Shown here piece after piece: positions 16,555-23,581 of a stretch of 64,000 bases of DNA (position 1 is its first letter; each line of letters starts with the position of its first letter). Both the position numbers and the translations under genes were made by a program. The stretch lies in contig NC_014387.1 of the NCBI RefSeq assembly GCF_000145035.1, positions 1,372,276 through 1,436,275 of the forward strand, read 5' to 3'. Source of the stretch: Butyrivibrio proteoclasticus B316. Its GTDB lineage: Bacteria > Bacillota > Clostridia > Lachnospirales > Lachnospiraceae. Under the pieces are notes generated by a model that made no database searches, was not told the DNA's origin, and worked only from the letters and a program-made list of their open reading frames with translations.

Positions 16555-16655
16555 TGATAGAGACAGCGATAACACTTGTGAGCATTGTTGTTACAATTAT
16601 AAGTACCATTGTAACAATCATCAGTATTTGCAAGGGTTCAGGAACTGATAACTAA
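16554..16655 (+). CDS. Small hydrophobic type I toxin (holin-like)
   Basis: A 33-residue peptide: 'MIETAITLVSIVVTIISTIV' then 'TIISICKGSGTDN'. One membrane segment spans residues 4-26, with a short polar tail, like the holin-like toxins of Firmicute type I toxin-antitoxin systems. The mRNA has a 5' region at about 16447-16477 whose complement resembles the 3' region at 16723-16750 (shared 'AGAGCCAACCG' and a GGT-GCACCC block). It could fold end to end, as known for other type I toxin mRNAs. Within the ORF, TTGTTACAAT and ATTGTAACAA can also pair. Regulation: LexA box in the promoter and an antisense RNA at the 3' end. Overexpression would be expected to depolarise the membrane; this is inferred. 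Confidence 0.7.
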   Translation: MIETAITLVSIVVTIISTIVTIISICKGSGTDN

Positions 16656-16656
16656 G

Positions 16657-16789
16657 CATCAAAAAAGACCGCTGTCACTCTAGCAAAGTCGACGGTCTTC
16701 TTTGATCTGAAACTATAAACTAGAGCCAACCGTCTATCGGTGGCACCCTTTTATGCTTATATAATAGCACATTCTATTTCTGAATAAAA
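16657..16789 (-). ncRNA. Antisense antitoxin RNA with promoter
   Basis: On the minus strand TTTTAT (16789-16784) and TATTAT (16766-16761) are spaced by 17 bases, giving a start near 16754. The RNA, about 95 nt, would run opposite the toxin 3' UTR, including the conserved 'GCCAACCGTCTATCGGTGGC' block, and end at the hairpin 16663-16704, which has a T-run on this strand. The promoter sequence and spacing are shared with copy 1 near 7090-7116. Confidence 0.6.
16663..16704. terminator. Bidirectional terminator shared by toxin and antitoxin
   Basis: AAAGACCG pairs with CGGTCTT across a 21-base loop. T-rich sequence follows on both strands, so both transcripts can end here and overlap. Confidence 0.75.
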
Positions 16790-16881
16790 CTGTATATTTG
16801 CGCTTCGTATTGAAATGTCTTACTGTGTTCACAGATAAGATTATTAGATATGAGGACGCAGAAAGAATTAAGGAGGCACTG

Positions 16882-17046
16882 ATGATGACGAAAGTTGAAC
16901 AGCTCTTCTACGAAGAAGCAGCAATAAAGATTGCGAAGAACTTATTGAGAAGTGGAATTGATGTAAATGTGATTGCGCATGATACAAATCTTCCATTGGA
17001 CAAGGTTCTTGAGCTAAGAGATGATATAACTACTGAAAAAGAATGA
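16882..17046 (+). CDS. Rpn C-terminal domain fragment
   Basis: A 54-residue product with 'EEAAIKIAKNLLRSGIDVN' and 'VIAHDTNLPLDKVLELRDDI', which closely resembles the C-terminal helices of Rpn nucleases ('...IAKNLLxxGxxxxxIAxxTGLxxEEIxxL'). The frame is open upstream to 16798, and that part also reads like Rpn, so the gene is truncated. AGGAGG at 16871-16876 is well placed for ATG 16882, so a short protein could still be made. Probably a remnant, possibly a stand-alone regulatory piece. Confidence 0.5.
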   Translation: MMTKVEQLFYEEAAIKIAKNLLRSGIDVNVIAHDTNLPLDKVLELRDDITTEKE

Positions 17047-17072
17047 TAGATAATTAAATAATGAAATTAATG

Positions 17073-17124
17073 ATCCCAGTGCAAAGCATGGATGAGATAT
17101 GAAATTGTGCGCACTGGGATTTTT
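17073..17124 (+). terminator. Rho-independent terminator
   Basis: ATCCCAGTGC (17073-17082) pairs with GCACTGGGAT (17111-17120), followed by TTTT. Confidence 0.75.
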
Positions 17125-17157
17125 GTGTTTACCTGCCTTGTAATCCAAAGAATGTTG

Positions 17158-17520
17158 TTATTCTTTATTCTTATTTGAAGTACTTGATAGCATTTTCTTT
17201 ACATAGAGGTAGACTCTGTCTTTTTGCTCTTCAGAAAGATCACTATATTTTTCAACTATGAATCGTAGCCGTTTATCTCTGTCTTTGATTATATAATCCA
17301 AAGGATTCTTGTCATCTATTTTATTAGTGAGATATTCTACAGAAGTGCCTAGAACAAGGGATAATACCCTGATTACAGAAGCAGAGGGAGAACGCTCGCC
17401 ACTTTCATATCTGGTATATGCGCTTTGAAGTATACCAGCTTCTTCAGCTAAACGATTTTTGCTCCAGCCTTTTGCCTCGCGCATTTCTTTTAATCTTTTT
17501 GTATCTAGAACTGGTTTCAT
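17158..17520 (-). CDS. XRE-family transcriptional regulator
   Basis: A 120-residue DNA-binding protein with an N-terminal helix-turn-helix (residues 8-63: 'LKEMREAKGWSKNRLAEEAG', 'SAYTRYESGERSPSASVIRV', 'LGTSVEYL') and a C-terminal helical segment of about 50 residues. It is transcribed divergently from the AAA ATPase gene. A perfect 7-3-7 palindrome lies beside that gene's promoter, so it is probably the local repressor. The start follows AGGG on the minus strand. Confidence 0.88.
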   Translation of the reverse strand: MKPVLDTKRLKEMREAKGWSKNRLAEEAGILQSAYTRYESGERSPSASVIRVLSLVLGTSVEYLTNKIDDKNPLDYIIKDRDKRLRFIVEKYSDLSEEQKDRVYLYVKKMLSSTSNKNKE

Positions 17521-17567
17521 GTTCCCTGTTAGCCTTCCAATTTATTTAATGAAATTATTATACATGG

Positions 17568-17596
17568 TTGACAATTAAAAATAAACATTTTAATAT
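17568..17596 (+). promoter_or_regulatory. Promoter of the AAA ATPase operon
   Basis: TTGACA (17568-17573), 17-bp spacer, TAATAT (17591-17596). This is a near-consensus housekeeping promoter. Confidence 0.75.
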
Positions 17597-17601
17597 TTAT
17601 C

Positions 17602-17618
17602 ATATGTCATAGACATAT
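17602..17618. promoter_or_regulatory. Candidate XRE operator
   Basis: ATATGTC-ATA-GACATAT is a perfect inverted repeat covering the expected start of transcription, well placed for repression by the divergent XRE protein. Confidence 0.5.
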
Positions 17619-17650
17619 ATTATAGACGAAATATTTAGGCATATGGAGGT

Positions 17651-19588
17651 ATGATGAAGTTTTTTAAGAGGAAGATTAATTATGGGCAGAATAATAAAAG
17701 TAACAAAACAGATTTGATAGAAGCAGCTCGAAGTCTGATGCAGGATTACTGGAATACATCTGCTAATAAAATCCATTTTTTGGTTTCAAGGGTCACTTGT
17801 AGGCATATTTATCTTATTTGTATGTACGAAGGAAATGATTTGGACATAAATAATTTGAAGACAGCTGAGATGATTTATATGGTGAAACTTCTTAATTTGG
17901 CAGGACTTGAGAATAAAGAGCCTAATGAAGAACAGGAATTTTTAGAGAGTTCTTTTTATGACTTTATGGAAAACTTAAGGCTTGCCAGGAATATATATTC
18001 AGATTTAGAGCTGGCTTATAATCCTTTAAAGATAGATTTACAGCAGGAAGTTATTCCTGAAAAGCTTTTTGATACGAACATAGAACCTGTAGAGAAGGCG
18101 TATAGCTTTATTCCAAGTGATGAACTGACTAGAATCAGATGTTCAGAGAATACAGAAAGGGATGATGTAGACAGGCCAGTTCACTATTTAGTTTATAGCA
18201 ATAACAGGAAGGTGATTGATGAAATAAATGAAGATCTTATATATAGGCTGCGAAAATATAAGAGGATAACATCCAGGCGGTATCTCGAAATATCACGAAA
18301 TAATATAAAGCCACGGGATAAGAATAATTATAGGATAGGAAATCTTAATAACCTTGATGGAGGACTTGTAATAGTTAATCTTGATGATACGGTCAATGAT
18401 GACTTTGAAGTGCTTGTTAATTCTGTTTATTCAGAACCCGGAAAATACAAAGGGAAATACACGGTAATTTTTAACTTGTGTGAAGCAGATGACGCTAGAG
18501 TTAGCGTGATAAAGAGAATTTGCGATTTTTGGTCATTTGTTGTGATATCTGATGGCAAGTTAGAAAGAGCTAAAGCAATAAAACTTCTTGATCAAATAGC
18601 TGAGGAAAACGACGTCGTACTCATAGATAGTTATTATGATGAAATTCTGGAACCCGGTAAAAAATATTTAAGGGATGAGCTTATTGCAGCTTTTAGAAAG
18701 TGGTACTTGAATAGATATAATATCAGGAAAAATTACCCAGCATATACAACTTATATTATAAACCTAAGTAATGTTGATGAACTGAGTTGCCCTTCATACC
18801 ATGAGCTTGAGTCGTTGATTGGACTTAAAAATGTAAAGACTCTATGCAAGGATATTATTAGTTTTTATCAAATGGAGAAGTTGAGGAAAGAGAAATACTC
18901 GTCACTTAAAGATATTGGAATGCATATGGTATTTCAGGGAAATCCAGGGACAGCCAAAACTACAGTTGCCAGAATAATGGCCAGGATATTTAAAGAAAAG
19001 GGAATACTATCAAAAGGTGACTTGATTGAAGTTGGACGTGCGAATCTTGTAGAAAAATATGTAGGACAAACCGCACCAAATGTAAAGAGTTACTTTGAAA
19101 AGGCAAAGGGAAGTGTGCTTTTTATTGATGAAGCATATTCTCTTGCAGATGGGGAAGGAAAAGGAAGTTATGGAACTGAAGCAATTAATACTATAGTCCA
19201 AGAGATGGAAAACAACAGAGATGACGTTGTGGTTATTTTTGCCGGCTACAAGAAAGAAATGAAAGAATTCTTAAAAGTAAATAGTGGTCTGTCCAGTAGA
19301 ATCTCATTTTTTGTAGATTTCCCGGATTATTCTGACGATGAGTTATTTGAGATTTTGACGAAAATGGCAAAAGATAACCATTACACTTTAGCAGATGATG
19401 TTCGCTCAGCTTTTGAAAATTATATCAATAGTACTGTTACAAGTATCGGTAATGGAAGATTTGTAAGAAATGCTTTTGAAAGAGCTAGAATCAGGCAATC
19501 TAGCAGGATATGTAAGTTGCCTGTAAAACAGCTGACAAAGGAGCTATTTGTTCTTTCAGGGCAGGACTTTGGAGGATTGCATGACTAA
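17651..19588 (+). CDS. CbbX/SpoVK-like AAA+ ATPase with degenerate N-terminal domain
   Basis: 645 residues. The C-terminal AAA+ module (about 385-640) has 'LIGLKNVK', Walker A 'GNPGTAKTT', 'VGQTAPNVKSYFEKA', Walker B 'SVLFIDEAYSL', sensor-like 'VVVIFAGYKKEM' and 'NGRFVRNAFERA', the CbbX/SpoVK type. The middle (about 170-380) looks like a first AAA domain that has lost Walker A ('GGLVIVNLDD' resembles a relic Walker B). Residues 1-165 are unassigned. ATG 17651 and ATG 17654 are both possible; GGAGG at 17645-17649 fits the second better. The stop overlaps the start of the DUF5688-like gene by 8 bp. Probably a remodelling ATPase; its client is unknown. Confidence 0.82.
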   Translation: MMKFFKRKINYGQNNKSNKTDLIEAARSLMQDYWNTSANKIHFLVSRVTCRHIYLICMYEGNDLDINNLKTAEMIYMVKLLNLAGLENKEPNEEQEFLESSFYDFMENLRLARNIYSDLELAYNPLKIDLQQEVIPEKLFDTNIEPVEKAYSFIPSDELTRIRCSENTERDDVDRPVHYLVYSNNRKVIDEINEDLIYRLRKYKRITSRRYLEISRNNIKPRDKNNYRIGNLNNLDGGLVIVNLDDTVNDDFEVLVNSVYSEPGKYKGKYTVIFNLCEADDARVSVIKRICDFWSFVVISDGKLERAKAIKLLDQIAEENDVVLIDSYYDEILEPGKKYLRDELIAAFRKWYLNRYNIRKNYPAYTTYIINLSNVDELSCPSYHELESLIGLKNVKTLCKDIISFYQMEKLRKEKYSSLKDIGMHMVFQGNPGTAKTTVARIMARIFKEKGILSKGDLIEVGRANLVEKYVGQTAPNVKSYFEKAKGSVLFIDEAYSLADGEGKGSYGTEAINTIVQEMENNRDDVVVIFAGYKKEMKEFLKVNSGLSSRISFFVDFPDYSDDELFEILTKMAKDNHYTLADDVRSAFENYINSTVTSIGNGRFVRNAFERARIRQSSRICKLPVKQLTKELFVLSGQDFGGLHD

Positions 19589-19655
19589 AGAAAAATTTTG
19601 TGAACAATTGTCTGAAAGGCTGAATGCTAAATATGGGTCATTAGGGTATAAAACT
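19581..19655 (+). pseudogene. DUF5688-like gene, 5' part (IS-interrupted)
   Basis: The first 25 codons (MTKEKFCEQLSERLNAKYGS, then LGYKT), with GGAGG 5 bases before the ATG. The start overlaps the AAA stop, so the two genes are coupled. The IS at 19656 ends the frame after two foreign residues. Continues at 21304. Confidence 0.65.
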
Positions 19656-19658
19656 GAT

Positions 19659-19672
19659 ATGTAATGACCTCC
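19659..19672. repeat. IS copy 2 left subterminal inverted repeat
   Basis: ATGTAATGACCTCC, complementary to 21283-21296. Confidence 0.9.
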
Positions 19673-20076
19673 TGTCAAGCAAAAAATGACTGGAATCACC
19701 ACAAACATATTTAATTGTTGCTGAAGGCACCTTGAAAGAGCCTCGGGGTATCAGTTCCCGGCATTGGCCACTCTGATATACGTGGATTGGTTACCGACAG
19801 GTCAATGGTCCGCCGTGAGCTCTACCGTCTAGTTGCGTGGATCACAAATTTCTCTGTGCCAACATAGTTTTATCGTAGATAGCTCTAACCTTGAAATGGC
19901 CGAAGCCCTTTCAAGATGTCTTCAGTTGGTACTTGTTGGTGGCCAGATGTAAATGGCGTAAGCCATCTTACATCTGCTTGATTACCCGCTATAACAGCGG
20001 GGTGAAGATGTCAAGGCTGCGAAGCACCGCCCACGGCGGCTTGGCCTTGATATCGGAGGCGCGATGTTATACCTGA
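19673..20076 (-). ncRNA. Candidate bridge RNA region of IS copy 2
   Basis: Same sequence as 13056-13459, with the main hairpin at 19944-19976. It lies downstream of the transposase gene, as expected for an IS1111-group guide RNA. Confidence 0.5.
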
Positions 20077-21195
20077 TCATGCTATATTATCGGTTATCAT
20101 GCCCCACATGAAGCAGGCAAGTTCTCTTGCTATTGCAGTTTTAGCCACATTGTGTTTCTTGCTTTTACCAAGAACCATTTTGTAAAACTTGCGTCTTAGC
20201 CTTTCATTAGCTTTATCAGCATATGCAATGACTTGAGGTGAGTTGCCAATCTGACGGGATTTAAGTGCTTTTGATTTATGTCCGATTTGTCCTTTGCTGT
20301 ATGACTGGGATGATTCTATAAGAAGCTGTCTAACATGACGATTTCCGGCTTTTGTGATTCCAAGCCTTGACTTTTCATCACCACTGGATTCTTCACCAGG
20401 CACAAGTCCAAGATATGCAGCAAACTGATTGGCTGATGCAAAACGTTTGAAATCACCTACTTCAACCAATACAGATAGTGCTGTGTGAGTTTGAACCCCG
20501 ATGAAACAGCAGAGTTTTTTAACAGGCTCTCTGTATTCATCTTTTAAAGCAAGTTCTTCTATTCGCTTGTCTAAACGTTCAAGCTTATCTCTCAAGTTTA
20601 TGTAGGTCAGCAGATATTCATCGAGTATTTCTTTATACAGTGCCTCAGGCTTTAATGATTTTAACCAGTTCACATGAGCTTCTGTCCAGTGACTTTTTCC
20701 TTCATAGCGATAGTCGTGGCGAAGACAAAACGAAAGTATTTGTTGCTTCACTTTCTTGAGTGCAAGCTTATGATCATCTCTCATACGGAGAAACTCTTTT
20801 GTTTCTTCATCTGTAGAAGTAGGAACATGAACAGGACTGTAATTGTGCTGAGCCAGACATTTGCCAATCAATTCAGCATCACGTTTATCAGTTTTAATTC
20901 TTTTGCCACTACGCGGTTCAAGCATAGTGGTTGGTGCAAGTATCACACAGTTAACGTTATGATTAGTTAACTGATGATATAAAGTATAGCCGAGACATCC
21001 GGCTTCATAACCGCATATAAAGTTTGTATCATTTCCGTAGATGGTTCTAAGGAATTCCAGATATTTTAGGACTTCCTTGTAATCAGCGTGGGTGCGCCTT
21101 GTATGAGACGCCTTCTCTGTTTCGATTAAATAATCGCAGAGAGTAAAACTTTCCTTATGTACATCCATTCCTACGTAAACTGTGATATTATTCAT
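20077..21195 (-). CDS. IS110-family (IS1111 group) DEDD transposase, copy 2
   Basis: The protein is identical in length and sequence to the product of 13460-14578, including the DEDD motifs 'GMDVHKE', 'GYEAG' and 'TDKRDAE' and the Transposase_20 block. The lack of divergence points to recent transposition or to gene conversion between copies. Confidence 0.95.
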   Translation of the reverse strand: MNNITVYVGMDVHKESFTLCDYLIETEKASHTRRTHADYKEVLKYLEFLRTIYGNDTNFICGYEAGCLGYTLYHQLTNHNVNCVILAPTTMLEPRSGKRIKTDKRDAELIGKCLAQHNYSPVHVPTSTDEETKEFLRMRDDHKLALKKVKQQILSFCLRHDYRYEGKSHWTEAHVNWLKSLKPEALYKEILDEYLLTYINLRDKLERLDKRIEELALKDEYREPVKKLCCFIGVQTHTALSVLVEVGDFKRFASANQFAAYLGLVPGEESSGDEKSRLGITKAGNRHVRQLLIESSQSYSKGQIGHKSKALKSRQIGNSPQVIAYADKANERLRRKFYKMVLGKSKKHNVAKTAIARELACFMWGMITDNIA

Positions 21196-21282
21196 TTAGT
21201 GACCTCCCTTTGTATGCGGTAATCCCTGTTACCATTGACTCAACATCTTTAGTATACAGGTAAATCCACGTTGCTACATAGT

Positions 21283-21296
21283 GGAGGTCATTACAT
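21283..21296. repeat. IS copy 2 right subterminal inverted repeat
   Basis: GGAGGTCATTACAT, followed by the terminal 7 bp ATTGTCT. Confidence 0.9.
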
Positions 21297-21303
21297 ATTG
21301 TCT

Positions 21304-22197
21304 AGAATTATAAAAGAAGGATATACATCTGAGGACCGAAAAGAGTTGGAATTTATTAAAGAAACAAATTTAAAATACTTTAAAAATCAAGAGGAGTTAT
21401 TAGGTGGGGACATAATACTCCTTGAAAAACAAGGTGATTCATCTGTGAGGCAGGAGATAGATTATCTGATCGAATCCTTTAATGATGGGGGATGGGAATA
21501 TGTGGAATCGATCTTTGATAAAAATATAGAGCTATGCGGGTATTCAGATGTAATTAGGGACGAAATTTCTGATTTTGATATCATGAAAGATAATATAATA
21601 GTAAGAGTATTAAATTATGAGCTGCACAAAAATGAATTGGAGGACAGAGTATACAGAAAAATAGGTGATTTTGTGCTTTCTGTGAATGGCCTGATATTTT
21701 CAAACAGCAAAATAACAAGCTTCTTTAAAATCTCAGCAGATTTTTTAAAGGCTTGGGGTATTACCGAAGACGAAGTGATTGAAATTGGGTTAGAAAATAC
21801 AAGAAGATTATTTCCGCCAAGGGTTTACGGCGTTGAATATGCTCTAAAGATAAAGACTATAACACAAGGTGATGGAGACTATATGAATAATAGTCAAAAT
21901 ATCAGGCTTGGAAACTTAGGCGAAGACACATTTGTTGCCTATGGAACTCAGAATGGTGCAACTAGTTTCTTTTACCCTGGAGTAAAAGAGAAGATTGCCG
22001 AAATGCTAGGCGGAGAGGATTATTATGTAGTATTTACTTCAACTGAAGATTTTCATGTACATAAATGCTCACAAAATGATGCTGCGAGCTTAGAAAAACG
22101 TCTTATTGATATGAATAAATACTTTCCATTGGGTGAAATGCTGACTGAGAAAATATATAAGTATAGCGTAGATACTGGAGAGCTTACTGAAGTGTAG
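21304..22197 (+). pseudogene. DUF5688-like gene, 3' part (IS-interrupted)
   Basis: 297 codons that continue the frame of 19581-19655 once the IS is removed (...LGYKT-RIIKEGY...). The segment 'IIVRVLNYELHKNELEDRVY' and, further on, 'FLKAWGITEDEVIEIGLENT' with 'RLFPP' resembles DUF5688 proteins found mostly in Lachnospiraceae. The C-terminal half ('GATSFFYPGVKEKIAEMLGG', 'YYVVFTSTEDFHVH') fits too. DUF5688 has no known function. The spurious start at 21271 lies inside the IS. The disrupted gene was the second gene of the AAA operon. Confidence 0.65.
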
Positions 22198-22218
22198 GCC
22201 ATTTTGTCTACAGTCTGG

Positions 22219-22262
22219 AACAACCACTGACTATTGATAGATAGCCAGTGGTTGTTATTTTT
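22219..22262 (+). terminator. Rho-independent terminator
   Basis: AACAACCACTG (22219-22229) pairs with CAGTGGTTGTT (22246-22256), followed by ATTTTTG. It ends the AAA/DUF5688 operon. Confidence 0.85.
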
Positions 22263-22270
22263 GTCTCATT

Positions 22271-23527
22271 CTATTTTAGAGAAATATATCCTGTAGAGAA
22301 GTCATATCTTGGGTCTTCCTCGCAGGAGAAGAAGATAGAAAGTGAACAGTCTTTTTTGCTGATATCTTCTTCAGCATCGTAAGAATGTATGTTAGATATA
22401 AAGGTGTAGCCAGCCGGAACTTGTGATTCGGAGAAACAGTATAGTCCGTGTTCGTCTCCTGCTATCTTAACTTCTGTACCCTTGATCATGTAGTCTTTAT
22501 CTGTCTTGTTTACAACGTAGAGTAAATAACGAGGGTTATAGTCTTCTTCTGTATAAATAGAGTATACATCTGCCTTATCACTTGTGAAGATGAGATTAGC
22601 GTCTTGCTTTACTGGAAGAGTGTAGCTAAAGTCTGTATCGGTGCGTATGCAGATGGGAGTTTCAGCAGCCTCATTGTAAGTGAAGTCATCATTACTGATC
22701 GATACTCTGGAAAAAATAATTTCAGAAACAGACTGATATGGCATTTCATATATTTTCTCATATATCACAGAATCGCTATTTCTCTTGAAGTAATCATAGG
22801 TTGATATGTAATATGAGGACTGAGAGTTTCCGTTTATTGAGTTTGAATTGATAGTGACAAGTATATCGCTGTTTAGTCTGTTTATTACGTGAATTGCGGC
22901 CTTGACATTGCCATATTTGTATCCGTCAATTTCGTTATCCCTTACTCTGTCAGAAACATAGAATTTTTCAAGAGTGATTGTTACGCGACCATCATCGAAC
23001 AACACTCCGTCACCTACGATATTATAAGAGGCTTCTGTATAGTTTTCATATTTGGTATCGTTTAATTCAGTTTTACCCATATAACGGCTGTTTCTGGCGT
23101 TATTTAAGTAGATTATAGCAACAGTTATAGCTGCAAGATTGAGGATAGCTATTATAAAAATACTTCTCTTTATTCTTGCAAGTATTTTACCGCTTTCTTC
23201 GGCAGCCTTCTGCTGGCGCTTACTTATGAGATGTAGTGTTTCTCTCTCTACAAAAGCTTCTTCAACCTCATGCCTGCTGGTCCATTCGATATCCTTATCG
23301 TAGGGGCCTCCGCAGTGGGGGCAGACTTTGTATTTTCTGGTATCAATCTTGCAACCGCAGAAATCACAGGTTATTTCGGGATCAACATATTCAAGTTTTT
23401 TTGCCTGTCTTCCTGCAGCCTTTATAACTTCATCCTTGCTAAATGCATTGGCCTTTACCTGAAAATAGCGGAAAATAAGGTAAAAAAGGTAAATGAGTAG
23501 TCCAACAATAATATAAAACAAAAACAT
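22271..23527 (-). CDS. Membrane protein with zinc ribbon and large extracytoplasmic domain
   Basis: 418 residues. An N-terminal membrane segment (about 3-22) is followed by a zinc-ribbon (CDFCGC about residue 54, CPHCGG about residue 69), a second membrane segment (about 122-140), then about 275 mostly beta-strand, Asn/Tyr-rich residues likely outside the membrane. No enzyme motif is seen. It is 54 bp upstream of, and on the same strand as, the ABC-F gene end, so the two may be co-transcribed. Function unknown; zinc-ribbon plus membrane anchors is common in envelope-sensing or scaffold proteins of Firmicutes. Confidence 0.75.
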   Translation of the reverse strand: MFLFYIIVGLLIYLFYLIFRYFQVKANAFSKDEVIKAAGRQAKKLEYVDPEITCDFCGCKIDTRKYKVCPHCGGPYDKDIEWTSRHEVEEAFVERETLHLISKRQQKAAEESGKILARIKRSIFIIAILNLAAITVAIIYLNNARNSRYMGKTELNDTKYENYTEASYNIVGDGVLFDDGRVTITLEKFYVSDRVRDNEIDGYKYGNVKAAIHVINRLNSDILVTINSNSINGNSQSSYYISTYDYFKRNSDSVIYEKIYEMPYQSVSEIIFSRVSISNDDFTYNEAAETPICIRTDTDFSYTLPVKQDANLIFTSDKADVYSIYTEEDYNPRYLLYVVNKTDKDYMIKGTEVKIAGDEHGLYCFSESQVPAGYTFISNIHSYDAEEDISKKDCSLSIFFSCEEDPRYDFSTGYISLK

Positions 23528-23581
23528 GATAAGCTAGTTCCTTTGATGTAATAATATTAAGTCTTTATCCGGAGCTCTCGA

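Larger units (their letters stand above)
19656..21303 (-). mobile_element. IS110-family element, IS1111 group (copy 2)
   Basis: 1648 bp, same ends and internal sequence as 13039-14686 (every feature is offset by exactly 6617 bp). The subterminal repeats are at 19659-19672 and 21283-21296. The flanks again read AAAACT on the left and AG on the right, while bases beyond those differ between the two sites. This shows two independent insertions at similar targets. Confidence 0.9.
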
